A stretch of DNA of 64,000 bases from Immundisolibacterales bacterium. Lineage in GTDB: Bacteria; Pseudomonadota; Gammaproteobacteria; HK1. A model generated the notes under the pieces. That model ran no database searches and had not been told where the DNA came from. It was given only the letters and a program-made list of their open reading frames with translations. A program made the position numbers and the translations under genes. The stretch covers positions 1 to 64,000 of the forward strand of contig JAPOPW010000047.1 of assembly GCA_026712715.1 (NCBI GenBank), read 5' to 3'. Shown piece after piece: positions 50,581 through 59,719 of the stretch (within the stretch, counting starts at the first letter, position 1; every line of letters begins with the position of its first letter).

Positions 50581-51492
50581 ATGAAAGTCGGAATGATTGG
50601 TCTCGGAGGCATGGGAAAATCGGTCGCCGAGTGCATTTTGAATGCCGGGTTCGAGCTTACGGTTGCCGATCTCCGCGAGGGGCCCGTACGGGATCTCGTG
50701 ATTCTCGGCGCGAGCGCGGCAAGCACCCCGCGCGAGGTGGCGTCCGCCGCGGACATCGTGGTCGCGTCGCTTCCTTCCAACGAGGCAAGCGAGGAAGTGG
50801 CGCTCGGGACGGACGGGGTGCTGGCGGGGACGAAACCCGGCGACATCTACATCGACACGAGCACCATCAGCCCCCGGGTCATTACTTCGATTGCCGAGCG
50901 GTTCTCGCAAGCCGGCGCCGAGGCCATGGACGCACCCGTCAGCGGCGGCAGGGTCCAGAGGAAGGAAGGCACCCTCACCGTCATGGCGGGTGGCGAGGCG
51001 TCCACCGTTGCGAGGGCGATGCCGGTCCTCGAGGCGTTCGGCGGCCGCATCATTCACGTCGGCGGCGTCGGCGCGGGAGCCGCCACGAAGCTCATCAACA
51101 ACCTGACCATGGCGTCCAACATGGTTGCCACGATGGAAGCCCTGGTGCTCGGCGTCAAGACGGGCCTCGACCTCGAGAAGCTCCGCGACGTGATCAGCGC
51201 AAGCAGCGGGGGCAGCCGGGTATTCGACATGATGGTCGAGAACGTCATGACGCGAAGCTCCGATCCACCGGCCGGGTCCGGCGCGATGATGGGGATGGCG
51301 ACCATCATCAAGGACACGAGGCTCGCCGCCGATCTCGCCAAGGAGCTCTCCGTGCCCCTCTACCACGGGACCGCGACCGAGCAGGCGTGGCGCGCGGGCG
51401 AGGCCCGCGGCTGGGCCGACCGGGAACACTGGGCGCTGATGGAGCATTTCGAGGAGCTGGCCGGCGTCCGCGTGCGACCCGCAGGGCTCTAA
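50581..51492 (+). CDS. Beta-hydroxyacid dehydrogenase (3-hydroxyisobutyrate dehydrogenase-like)
   Basis: 303 aa. Rossmann motif GLGGMGKSVAECILNAGFEL at the N-terminus, then the substrate loop MDAPVSGGRVQRKEGTLTVMAGG, and the catalytic lysine in GAGAATKLINNLTMASN (G-x3-K-x2-NN). All key residues are present. It uses NAD(P) to oxidise a 3-hydroxy acid such as 3-hydroxyisobutyrate, tartronate semialdehyde (in reverse) or 2-hydroxymethylglutarate. AAGGGAAATACGCC precedes the ATG. The next gene starts 21 bp on. Confidence 0.9.
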   Translation: MKVGMIGLGGMGKSVAECILNAGFELTVADLREGPVRDLVILGASAASTPREVASAADIVVASLPSNEASEEVALGTDGVLAGTKPGDIYIDTSTISPRVITSIAERFSQAGAEAMDAPVSGGRVQRKEGTLTVMAGGEASTVARAMPVLEAFGGRIIHVGGVGAGAATKLINNLTMASNMVATMEALVLGVKTGLDLEKLRDVISASSGGSRVFDMMVENVMTRSSDPPAGSGAMMGMATIIKDTRLAADLAKELSVPLYHGTATEQAWRAGEARGWADREHWALMEHFEELAGVRVRPAGL

Positions 51493-51513
51493 CCCGGCAA
51501 CGGCGGAGGAATC

Positions 51514-52305
51514 ATGAACTACGACAGTTACGAACGGATCCGGGTGGAACGCGCGGGGCGAATCCTGACCCTCTCGCTCAACCGGCCCGACCATCTCAAC
51601 GCCATCGACGACCGGATGCACGAAGAGCTGGCGCGCGTCTTCCACGACGTCCAGATTGATGACGAAGCCGATGTCATCGTGCTGACCGGGGTTGGCCGGG
51701 CATTCAGCGCCGGCGGCGACATGGCGTGGCTGCGCGAGCTCTCGACGGGTGGGACACTTCCATCGAGCGTGGTCGGGACCAAGCGGATGATCTTCAGCCT
51801 GCTCGACCTCGAGAAACCGATCATCGCCCGCATTTGGGGGCCCTGCATAGGGCTCGGCGCCTCGTTGGCGCTGCTCTGCGACATCGTCTATGCCGGCGAG
51901 AGCGCCCGGATCGGCGATCCGCACGTCAAGGTGGGACTGGTCGCGGGTGACGGCGGTGTCGTGGCCTGGCCCCACCTGGTCGGTCATGCGCGGGCGAAGG
52001 AATACCTGATGACCGGCGAGCTCCTGACCGCGACCGAGGCGGAACGGATTGGGCTCATCAACCACGTCGTGCCGGACGACGAGCTGGACGCGCGGGTCCA
52101 AGCCATGGCGGAACGGCTCGCCAACGGTGCCACCCGGGCGATCCGGTGGACCAAGACCTCCATCAACATCGGCCTCAAGCGGTACGCGCACAGCGTCATG
52201 GACACGTGCCTCGGGTACGAGATGCTGACCTTCGCGTCCAACGATCACCGAGAGGCGGTCGACGCGTTCGTCAACAAGCGAAGACCCGAGTTCAAGGGCG
52301 ACTGA
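51514..52305 (+). CDS. Enoyl-CoA hydratase/isomerase family protein
   Basis: 263 aa crotonase fold. The oxyanion-hole segments are [15 protein letters not shown] (about 58-72) and [19 protein letters not shown] (about 109-127). The position of the usual second catalytic Glu reads [20 protein letters not shown] without Glu, so hydration may not be the reaction; isomerase, thioesterase or lyase chemistry is possible. The trimer-forming C-terminus ([35 protein letters not shown]) is intact. It is co-directional with the hydroxyacid dehydrogenase upstream. Confidence 0.88.
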   Translation: MNYDSYERIRVERAGRILTLSLNRPDHLNAIDDRMHEELARVFHDVQIDDEADVIVLTGVGRAFSAGGDMAWLRELSTGGTLPSSVVGTKRMIFSLLDLEKPIIARIWGPCIGLGASLALLCDIVYAGESARIGDPHVKVGLVAGDGGVVAWPHLVGHARAKEYLMTGELLTATEAERIGLINHVVPDDELDARVQAMAERLANGATRAIRWTKTSINIGLKRYAHSVMDTCLGYEMLTFASNDHREAVDAFVNKRRPEFKGD

Positions 52306-52461
52306 CCCGCCCTGCCCGCCGTCGGCAACGCCGGGGAGCCGGAAGGGCGAGACCGGCCGTCGAGGTTCGGCGAAGAGGCCGTCCTTGGACATGCGCGGCC
52401 GGCTGTGTTCGACTCGTTCGTCCCGACCGCGGCGGTGGCCGGATCATTGGGAGCGAGTGCG

Positions 52462-53217
52462 ATGAGACTGAGCGGAAAGGTGGCGCTGGTGACCGGCGCC
52501 GGTTCGGGGATCGGACGCGCGAGCGCCATCCTGTTTGCGCAGGAAGGGGCCTCGGTGGTGGCCGCCGACATCGACGAGGAACCGGGCGAAGAGACGGTCG
52601 CCGCGATCCGTGGCGACGGAGGAGAGGCCGTCTTCGTGAAGGTCGACGTCTCCAGTTCCGGCGAGGTGCAGGACATGGTGCGTTCGTGCATGGACCGGCA
52701 CGCGGCCCTGGACGTGCTGTTCAACTGCGCCGCGGTCTCGCTCACGGAGGTGGACCGCCCCGTTGCGGATCTGGACGAAGAGGTCTGGAACACCACCATC
52801 GCAATCAATCTCACCGGCACGTTCCTTTGCTGCAAGTACGCCGTTCCGGTCATGGTCGAGCGTCGAATGGGATCGATCATCAACGTCATCTCGAGAGCCT
52901 GCTACGTTGGCAACGATCTCCACGCGTACTCGGCGAGCAAGTCGGGAGTCCTCTCGTTGACGAAGAACATCGCGGTCTCGTACGCGGCGCACAACGTGCG
53001 CGCGAACGCGATCTCGCCCGGTGGAATCGACACCCCGATGAGCCTCCAGGTCCGCAATACGCCGGAAACGGCGGCGACCTACTTGCGGGGCCTCCCCCTC
53101 AAACGCCTGGCGGAGCCGGTCGAGGTGTCCCGGCTCGCCCTGTACCTGGCGTCCGACGAATCACCCCACGTGACCGGCGCGATCATCCCCATCGACGCCG
53201 GGGCTTGCGCGGTGTAG
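52462..53217 (+). CDS. SDR-family oxidoreductase
   Basis: 251 aa from ATG 52462 ([21 protein letters not shown]). An earlier in-frame ATG (52405) would add 19 residues without family support. NAD(P) motif [16 protein letters not shown] in place of NNAG, the catalytic Ser in [11 protein letters not shown], and Tyr/Lys in [14 protein letters not shown]-terminal [12 protein letters not shown] and [14 protein letters not shown] are normal. It is likely a cyclohexanol- or 3-oxoacyl-type dehydrogenase. It stands between the enoyl-CoA hydratase and the second CoA ligase in one co-directional run. Confidence 0.9.
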   Translation: MRLSGKVALVTGAGSGIGRASAILFAQEGASVVAADIDEEPGEETVAAIRGDGGEAVFVKVDVSSSGEVQDMVRSCMDRHAALDVLFNCAAVSLTEVDRPVADLDEEVWNTTIAINLTGTFLCCKYAVPVMVERRMGSIINVISRACYVGNDLHAYSASKSGVLSLTKNIAVSYAAHNVRANAISPGGIDTPMSLQVRNTPETAATYLRGLPLKRLAEPVEVSRLALYLASDESPHVTGAIIPIDAGACAV

Positions 53218-53504
53218 GCGGTCACCGGGGCCGGACCCGACCCGCGTTCCAGCGGTACCGGTCCACCCGTGAACCGGGCGGCCGGGCGGCCGGGCCGACG
53301 TGTTTCCCGCGTAGGCCGCCGCCCGAGAGACGGCCGTGCCGGCATCCAGCCCGGAGGAATCACCCGTTTCTCGGCTGTAGGACACCCACCCATCGCACGA
53401 GCCGCGCTCCCTCGAGTCGCCGCGATCGAGGGCCGCGCCAGCATCGCCGTCGTCCGCGCATACACTCTTTCCCCGACCGACGTTCCGCCCGGACTGGCCA
53501 GAAC

Positions 53505-55193
53505 ATGACGATGCAAAGAACTCCACTCCTGATCTCGAGGCTGCTCGACCGCGGGGCCTGGATCGCTCCCGAGACCGAGATCGTCACCCTCACCTCGTGC
53601 GGGACGCATCGCCAGACCTACGCCGATGCGGCCGGTCGCGCGGCGGCGCTCGCGAACGGCCTCCGGGACCTGCGTATCGAGATGGGCGACCGGGTCGCGA
53701 CCTTCATGTGGAACGGCTGGCGGCACCTCGAGATCTACCAGGCGGTTCCCTCGATGGGAGCGGTCCTCCACACCCTGAACATCCGGCTCGCCGCGGACGA
53801 CCTGCGCTACATCATCAACCACGCGGCCGACCGCGTCGTGTTCGTCGACGCGGACCTCGCCCCGCTTCTCGAGCGGATCGCCGACGATCTCCCTTCGGTC
53901 GAGCACTGGGTCGTCTGCGGCGAGCCCGGCGCCGAGCCGTGGCGCTCCTCGCTCCCGAACGCGATTGACTACGAGTCGTTCCTGGACGGGTTCGGCAAGA
54001 CGGTCGCGTGGCCCGAATTCGACGAGAACGCACCCCTCGGACTCTGCTACACGAGCGGCACCACCGGCCACCCGAAGGGGGTGATGTACACCCATCGATC
54101 GACCTACCTCCACACCATGTGCATGGCGATGACGGACGTCATGACCCTCTCCGGAGCCGACTGCGCGCTCGCCATCGTGCCGATGTTCCACGCGATGGCC
54201 TGGGGCCTCCCCTACACGGCGATGATGCTCGGCGCGAAGCAGGTCATGCCGCACCGCTTCATGACGCCGGACAAGCTCCTCGAGCTCATCGTCTCGGAGT
54301 CGGTCACCGTGGCGGCCGGGGTCCCCACGGTCTGGCAGGACGCGCGCGCCCTGCTCGAGGCCGAACCGGACCGCTACGACCTCTCGAACCTCGACCGCGT
54401 CGGCTGCGGGGGCTCCGCCCCGCCGCTCTCCCTGATCCGTTGGTTCTGGGAACGGTACCGCATCGAGATGATCCAGGGTTGGGGCATGACCGAGATGAAT
54501 CCGCTCGGCACGGTCTCGCGCCGCGTCTCCAAGTACGCTCACCGCGAGCTCGACGAGGAGGAGCAGTTCGCAAACCTCGGCAAGGCGGGGCTCCTGAGCC
54601 CGGGTCTCGAGATGGAGATCGTGGACGAGGAATTCCGCCCGCTGCCGCACGACGGGAGATCGATCGGCGAAGTGATCGTTCGGGGACCATGGGTCTGCTC
54701 CGAGTACTACCGGGACCCGCAGCCCGACCGGTTCCACGACGGCTGGCTGGTGACCGGCGACGTCGCCGCCATCGACGAGGAGCGCTACCTCATCATCGCG
54801 GACCGCTCGAAGGACCTGGTGAAGTCGGGGGGAGAATGGATCTCGTCCGTCGACCTCGAGAACCACATCGTCGCGCTCGAAGGCGTGGCGCTCGCCGCGG
54901 TGGTGGCGCAGCCGCACCCCAGGTGGGACGAACGCCCGGTCGCGCTCGTGGTGCTCGCGCCGGGAGCGAAGGTGAGCGAAGCCGATGTGCGGCGGCACTG
55001 CACGGTGCGATTCGCCAGGTGGCAGGTTCCCGACGATGTCCTCGTTCGTGACGCCCTCCCGCTCACCACCACCGGAAAGATCGACAAGAAGGCGCTCCGG
55101 GCCGGGCTCGCGGCGGAGGGCTACGTCCTGCCCGAGCTGCGCGCGGTACCGGGCGAACCCGACGCCCCGGCCGGCCCCGCGAGCTCCGCCTGA
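53505..55193 (+). CDS. Medium/long-chain acyl-CoA synthetase (AMP-forming)
   Basis: 562 aa from ATG 53505 (a second ATG is two codons later). The phosphate loop CYTSGTTGHPKGVMYTH is at about 181-197, IQGWGMTEMNPLGT follows, then TGDVAAIDEERYLIIADRSKDLVKSGGEWIS and the catalytic lysine in TTTGKIDKKALR. It belongs to the AlkK/3-methylmercaptopropionyl-CoA-ligase-like subgroup by its HRFMTPDKLLELI and GGSAPPLSLIRWF segments. It activates a fatty or short branched acid. The 287-bp gap before it has no gene. Confidence 0.92.
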   Translation: MTMQRTPLLISRLLDRGAWIAPETEIVTLTSCGTHRQTYADAAGRAAALANGLRDLRIEMGDRVATFMWNGWRHLEIYQAVPSMGAVLHTLNIRLAADDLRYIINHAADRVVFVDADLAPLLERIADDLPSVEHWVVCGEPGAEPWRSSLPNAIDYESFLDGFGKTVAWPEFDENAPLGLCYTSGTTGHPKGVMYTHRSTYLHTMCMAMTDVMTLSGADCALAIVPMFHAMAWGLPYTAMMLGAKQVMPHRFMTPDKLLELIVSESVTVAAGVPTVWQDARALLEAEPDRYDLSNLDRVGCGGSAPPLSLIRWFWERYRIEMIQGWGMTEMNPLGTVSRRVSKYAHRELDEEEQFANLGKAGLLSPGLEMEIVDEEFRPLPHDGRSIGEVIVRGPWVCSEYYRDPQPDRFHDGWLVTGDVAAIDEERYLIIADRSKDLVKSGGEWISSVDLENHIVALEGVALAAVVAQPHPRWDERPVALVVLAPGAKVSEADVRRHCTVRFARWQVPDDVLVRDALPLTTTGKIDKKALRAGLAAEGYVLPELRAVPGEPDAPAGPASSA

Positions 55194-55282
55194 CACCGTC
55201 CGGTCCGGGCCGCGACCCTCCCCTTCGCCATCTCCGGACGCCCGCGCGGCGGCCACCGGCCGATCGGCGACGGAACGGTCCC

Positions 55283-55819
55283 TCAACCGGGCGCGGCGGC
55301 CTCCTCCCGCAGCCGGGCGAGGCGCCGCTCCAGGTTGGCGCGCCACCCCCCGGCCGCGATGATGGCGCGAAGCTGCGGATCGAGCGGGGTATAGCGAAGG
55401 ACGGTCCTACGCGAGAGGTTCCGGAGCTCGCCCGACTCGAAGTTCACCTCGAGCTCGTCGCCGGTCTCGACCTCGTCGACGACCCCGTCGCAACCGGTCA
55501 GAAACGCGAGCCCCGCGTTGATCGCATTCCGGAAGCTTCCCCGCGGGATCGACTCGGCGACGAGTCCGAGCGCATGGCCCTTGATCCCGAGGAATCCCTG
55601 GATGTGCGGATTGCCCTGGCCGAAGCGCTTGCCGGCGACGATGATGTCACCGGGCGACACCTTCGTCGGAAACTCCGGATCGACGCCGCACATCAGGTGA
55701 TCGCGGAGGACCATCGGGTCGATCTCGCGTTCGAGCGCAAACCGGAGCGGCATCATGTCCCCGTCGATGCCGAGGTTGTCGCCGAATTTCCAGCACCGGC
55801 CGTGATAGATCCAGTTCAT
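55283..55819 (-). CDS. Aconitase-family small subunit (LeuD-like)
   Basis: 178 aa, the swivelling domain of a two-subunit hydro-lyase. MNWIYHGRCWKFGDNLGIDGDMMPLRFA, PGDIIVAGKRFGQGNPHIQGFLGIKG (the G-x-G-x-x-x-E loop is altered to GQGNPHIQG) and GLVAESIPRGSFRNAINAGL follow the LeuD/DmdB pattern. The usual SSREH substrate loop is not conserved, so the substrate may differ from isopropylmalate. It is downstream of the large subunit on the same strand with a 138-bp gap, and both should be expressed together. Confidence 0.82.
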   Translation of the reverse strand: MNWIYHGRCWKFGDNLGIDGDMMPLRFALEREIDPMVLRDHLMCGVDPEFPTKVSPGDIIVAGKRFGQGNPHIQGFLGIKGHALGLVAESIPRGSFRNAINAGLAFLTGCDGVVDEVETGDELEVNFESGELRNLSRRTVLRYTPLDPQLRAIIAAGGWRANLERRLARLREEAAAPG

Positions 55820-55957
55820 CGTGACCTCCGCTCGTCCGTCCGGTCCTGGCCATTCACCCCCGACGGCCATGGCGCGCCAGTCTCCTTCCGCCGGCGCCAC
55901 GGTGCTCGCGGCATTGGTCCCGGCTTCCGCTCGGCGAGGATCGTCGAAGAATGCGCG

Positions 55958-57232
55958 CTATCCACCTGCCCCGCCCATCACCTCCCGCGGGTCGGTGATC
56001 CGCCCCGCGACGGCGGAGGCGGCGACGGTGGCGGAGCTCGCGAGGTAGATCTCCGAATCCGGCGCCCCCAGCCGGCCATAGTCGTTGCGGGTCCCGGTGT
56101 TGATCGAGACCTCCCCGGAGGCGAGTCCGCCGATGCGCCCGCCCGCACACGGACCGCAGCCGGGCTGGGTGATCATGGCCCCCGCCTCGATGAAGTGGCG
56201 GAGCACGCCCTCGGCCTGCGCGGCGGCCATGACTTCCTGGGTTCCCGGGGTCACGATGAAGCGCACCCCGGGGTGGATCTTCCGCCCCTCGAGGACTTCC
56301 GCCGCCGCCCGGAGATCCGCGAGGTTCGCCGCCGCGCACGAGCCGATGAAGGCGTGGTGGATGGTGCGTCCCGCCACTTCGGAGATCCCGACCACGCAGT
56401 CGGGCGTCGGGGGCACCGCGACCTGGGGCTCGATCGCGTCGAGGTCGTAGTCGACGACCGCGCGGAACGTTGCGTTCGAGTCGCTCGCGATGAGCTCGAC
56501 CGTCCCTTCCACGCGCGGCTCGAGGTAGTCGAGGGTCTGCTGGTCGGGCTCGATGAGGGCCGACTTGGCGCCGATGTCGATCGGGGTGTTGCAGAGGGTG
56601 TGGCGTCCGGCGAGATCGATCGAAGGGAGACCGGGGCCGCCGAATTCCACCACCGAGTAGTCGACGAGCGCGGCGCCGAGGTCGCCGATGAGCTTCTGGG
56701 CCGCGTCGCGGGCTCCAATCCCGGGCCCCAGGGACCCGGTGAGGTTGACTCTCACCGTATCCGGCACGCGCAGCCACACCGATCCGCAGGCGAGGACTTC
56801 GGTGATCTCGACGACGACCGGGATCCCCAGCGCACCGACCGCTCCGTAGTTCGTGACGTGCACGTCGTAAGCCTCGATGAACATCCCCGGCTTGACGTAC
56901 CCGAGCTCGATCGGGAACACGTGCCCGTGACCGCCGCGGCCGGCATCGAAGAAGTGCGTGATGCCGTACCGCCCGACGATCTCGCGCACCTGCTGCTGGC
57001 GGGCGACCGCCTGGGGACTCACCGCGACCGGCTCGTGATCGGTGGAGATCAGCACGCGGTCGGGATCGTGCAGACGCTCGACGCCGAGCTCGCGCAGCGC
57101 CTTGTCGAAGTTGACGACGTACCAGTCGTGCACCGTCACCAGCTCGGGCTCCGGATAGACGATGTCTCCGGCCGACACGTCCTGCCCGGTGACCCGGGAC
57201 AGGATCTTCTCTGCAATCGTCTTGCCCGCCAT
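55958..57232 (-). CDS. Aconitase-family large subunit (LeuC-like)
   Basis: 424 aa, close to the short archaeal/DmdA-type LeuC. The 4Fe-4S ligands are the cysteine in IGSCAAANLADLRAA and the pair in ITQPGCGPCAGG. VHDWYVVNFDKAL, ITHFFDAGRGGHGHVFPIELGYVKPGM and SINTGTRNDYGRLG are family landmarks. ATG 57232 follows CGAGAGG. With the small subunit it interconverts a hydroxy-dicarboxylate through an unsaturated intermediate. No leuA or leuB is adjacent, so a catabolic role is more likely than leucine synthesis. Confidence 0.87.
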   Translation of the reverse strand: MAGKTIAEKILSRVTGQDVSAGDIVYPEPELVTVHDWYVVNFDKALRELGVERLHDPDRVLISTDHEPVAVSPQAVARQQQVREIVGRYGITHFFDAGRGGHGHVFPIELGYVKPGMFIEAYDVHVTNYGAVGALGIPVVVEITEVLACGSVWLRVPDTVRVNLTGSLGPGIGARDAAQKLIGDLGAALVDYSVVEFGGPGLPSIDLAGRHTLCNTPIDIGAKSALIEPDQQTLDYLEPRVEGTVELIASDSNATFRAVVDYDLDAIEPQVAVPPTPDCVVGISEVAGRTIHHAFIGSCAAANLADLRAAAEVLEGRKIHPGVRFIVTPGTQEVMAAAQAEGVLRHFIEAGAMITQPGCGPCAGGRIGGLASGEVSINTGTRNDYGRLGAPDSEIYLASSATVAASAVAGRITDPREVMGGAGG

Positions 57233-57480
57233 CCTCTCGCTCCATCGGCGCCGAACCGATGATACTCGCCATCGACCGTGTTCTCGCCCCGCGCGCCGCT
57301 CCGGTGGCCATCGGACTGCCGTGTCGCCACCACTGAGGAGCGCGCCGGCGCCCCGCGCTTCACCGGCCCCCGGCTGCGGACGCGGATCGGCTCGCGGAAG
57401 CGCGAGGACTTGCGGCGTCCGCGCTTGCGGGGCGTCCGGGCGCCCTCGCGACGATGGTCGGTGGGCGCAAGCGCGGATTC

Positions 57481-57510
57481 TTGCCCCGTCGAGTGCTGCA
57501 TTGCTACATT
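57481..57510 (+). promoter_or_regulatory. Promoter candidate for hyuAB
   Basis: TTGCCC (57481-57486), 18 bases, TACATT (57505-57510), 71 bp before the hyuA start. CGTCGAG and TTCGACG flank the -10 as an imperfect inverted repeat and might be an operator. The remaining part of the 348-bp divergent gap 57233-57580 has no gene. Confidence 0.4.
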
Positions 57511-57580
57511 CGACGCGGTGGCGGGCGGCCGGCGGCGGCGGCGCATCGCCCTTGATGCCGCAATCCTCGGGACTTGCCAC

Positions 57581-59716
57581 TTGACGACCAGCTATCGCCT
57601 CGGAATCGACATCGGCGGCACGTTCTCCGACTTCGCCGTCGTCGACGATGCCGACGGCACCATCCGGGTCGAGAAGACCCTGACCTCCGCGCACGCGCCC
57701 GAGGAGTCGGTGATGCGCGGCATCGGCAACCTCGCGGGCGCGGTCCCCGACCTGCTGGCCCGGACCGGCGAGGTGATCCACGCGACCACCCTCGTTACCA
57801 ACGTCATCCTCGAGCGCAAGGGGGCGAAGACCGGCCTCATCGCGACCGAGGGCTTCCGCGACATCCTCGAGCTGGCCCGCGAGGTCCGCTACGACATCTA
57901 CGACATGTTCATCCGCCTGCCCGAGCCGATGGTCCCGCGCCGGCGGCGGATCGGCGTCCCCGAACGGGTGCTCGCGGACGGCTCCGTGCTCGTTCCGCTC
58001 GACGAGACGACCGTCCGCCGGGCGGCGGCCGTCTTCCGCGACGAGGACGTCGCCGCGGTCGCGGTCTCGTTCCTTCACTCCTACCGCAACGGCGCGCACG
58101 AACGGCGCGCGGCGGAGATCCTCCGCGAAGAGCTCCCCGGCGTCACCGTGTCGCTGTCGCACGAGGTGCACCCGGAGCCCAAGGAGTACGAACGCACCTC
58201 GACCACGGTAATCGACGCCTACGTCAAGGCGGTCGCGGAGGGGTATCTCGAACGGCTGGCGGAAGGACTCGCCAAGCGCGGCTACCGGGAACGGCTCTTC
58301 ATCATGCTGTCGAACGGCGGCACCGCGACGGTCGAGACGGCCAAGCGGGTGCCGGTCCAGATCGTCGAGTCGGGACCGGCCGCCGGGGTCGAAGCGGCCG
58401 CGTACTTCGGGCGCCTCTTGGGGCTCGACAACCTGCTGTCGTTCGACATGGGGGGCACGACGGCGAAGCTTTGCATTATCGAGAACGGCCGTGCGGCCCG
58501 GACCCGGACCTACGAGGTGGACCGGGTGCACCGCTTCAAGGCGGGGAGCGGCCTCCCCGCCGCGGTGCCGGTCTACGACCTCCTCGAGATCGGGGCGGGC
58601 GGCGGCAGCATCGCCCGGGTCGACGACCTCGGTTTGATCCAGGTGGGACCCGACAGCGCGGGCTCCGCGCCCGGACCCGCATGCTATGACCTAGGGGGCA
58701 CCGCGCCGACGGTGACGGACGCGGACCTGGTCCTCGGCTACCTCAACCCCGACTACTTCCTGGGCGGGCGCATGCGGCTCGACCGCGGCGCGGCGGAGCG
58801 CGCCGTCGCGGGGCATCTCGCGGTGGAGACCGGGCTCACGACCCTCGAGGCGGCGGCCGGGGTTCACGAGATCGTCAACGAGAACATGGCCTCCGCGGCT
58901 CAGGTGTATGTCGCCGAGAAGGGCAAGGCGCCGCCGGAGCTCTCGATGGTCGCCTTCGGCGGGGCCGGGCCGGTCCACGCGGCCGGCCTTGCCCGCAAGC
59001 TCGGCTGCCCGCGCCTCGTCATCCCGCCCCATTCGGGGGTCATGTCGTCGCTCGGGCTGCTCGCCGCCCCGGTCGCATTCGAGCGCAGCCGCGCCGTGCG
59101 GCGGATCCTGAAAGCGGTCGATCTCGAGTCGGTCGAGTCCGGGTTCCGTGAGATCGAGTCCGAGGCCGGCGAGCTGATGCCGGACGGCGTCGCTCCCATC
59201 GTGCGGCGGAGCGTCGACCTCCGCTACTCGGGCCAGGACTACCCGCTCGAGATCGAGGCCGCGGGTCCGTGCGACGCCCCCTCCACGAAGCTCGACTGGG
59301 AGACGCGCTTCGAGGCGGCCTATCATGGACTCTATGGGAAGGTCGACGACGACAACCCCGTCGAGCTCGCGAGCATCCGGGTGCACGTGAGCCAGCCCCC
59401 GCCCGCGCTCGAGATTGCCCGTCCGGCCGCCGAATCGGACGCTCCGCCCAAGGCATCGCGCGAAATCCATGTCTCGGCCGGGTCCGGCATGGAGCGGGTG
59501 GCAGTGTACGAACGCACGGCGCTTCGCATCGGACAGGAGATCGTCGGGCCCGCGGTCATCGAGGAGCGCGAGTCGACGACCGTCATCGGTCCGGGCGACC
59601 GGCTGAAGGTGGATCCCCTGGGGTGCCTGGTAGTGGACCTCGTCATCCAGCGGCCCACCGCGGCGGCCGGAGGGGCCGACGAGACACCCGTCTCGGCGAC
59701 GTTCGGGCGGAAGTAG
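57581..59716 (+). CDS. hyuA: Hydantoinase/oxoprolinase subunit A (HyuA family)
   Basis: 711 aa from TTG 57581 (LTTSYRLGIDIGGTFSDFAVVD). Upstream in-frame sequence is Arg-rich and unsupported. The ASKHA-type phosphate loops are GIDIGGTFSD at the N-terminus and LLSFDMGGTTAKLCII in the middle. ESGPAAGVEAAAYFG, GAGGGSIARVD and FGGAGPVHAAGLARKLG are family landmarks. It uses ATP with HyuB to open a cyclic amide such as N-methylhydantoin or 5-oxoproline. Acetone-carboxylase-like reactions are an alternative. It is followed after 3 bp by hyuB and then by an ABC importer. Confidence 0.92.
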   Translation: MTTSYRLGIDIGGTFSDFAVVDDADGTIRVEKTLTSAHAPEESVMRGIGNLAGAVPDLLARTGEVIHATTLVTNVILERKGAKTGLIATEGFRDILELAREVRYDIYDMFIRLPEPMVPRRRRIGVPERVLADGSVLVPLDETTVRRAAAVFRDEDVAAVAVSFLHSYRNGAHERRAAEILREELPGVTVSLSHEVHPEPKEYERTSTTVIDAYVKAVAEGYLERLAEGLAKRGYRERLFIMLSNGGTATVETAKRVPVQIVESGPAAGVEAAAYFGRLLGLDNLLSFDMGGTTAKLCIIENGRAARTRTYEVDRVHRFKAGSGLPAAVPVYDLLEIGAGGGSIARVDDLGLIQVGPDSAGSAPGPACYDLGGTAPTVTDADLVLGYLNPDYFLGGRMRLDRGAAERAVAGHLAVETGLTTLEAAAGVHEIVNENMASAAQVYVAEKGKAPPELSMVAFGGAGPVHAAGLARKLGCPRLVIPPHSGVMSSLGLLAAPVAFERSRAVRRILKAVDLESVESGFREIESEAGELMPDGVAPIVRRSVDLRYSGQDYPLEIEAAGPCDAPSTKLDWETRFEAAYHGLYGKVDDDNPVELASIRVHVSQPPPALEIARPAAESDAPPKASREIHVSAGSGMERVAVYERTALRIGQEIVGPAVIEERESTTVIGPGDRLKVDPLGCLVVDLVIQRPTAAAGGADETPVSATFGRK

Positions 59717-59719
59717 CCG

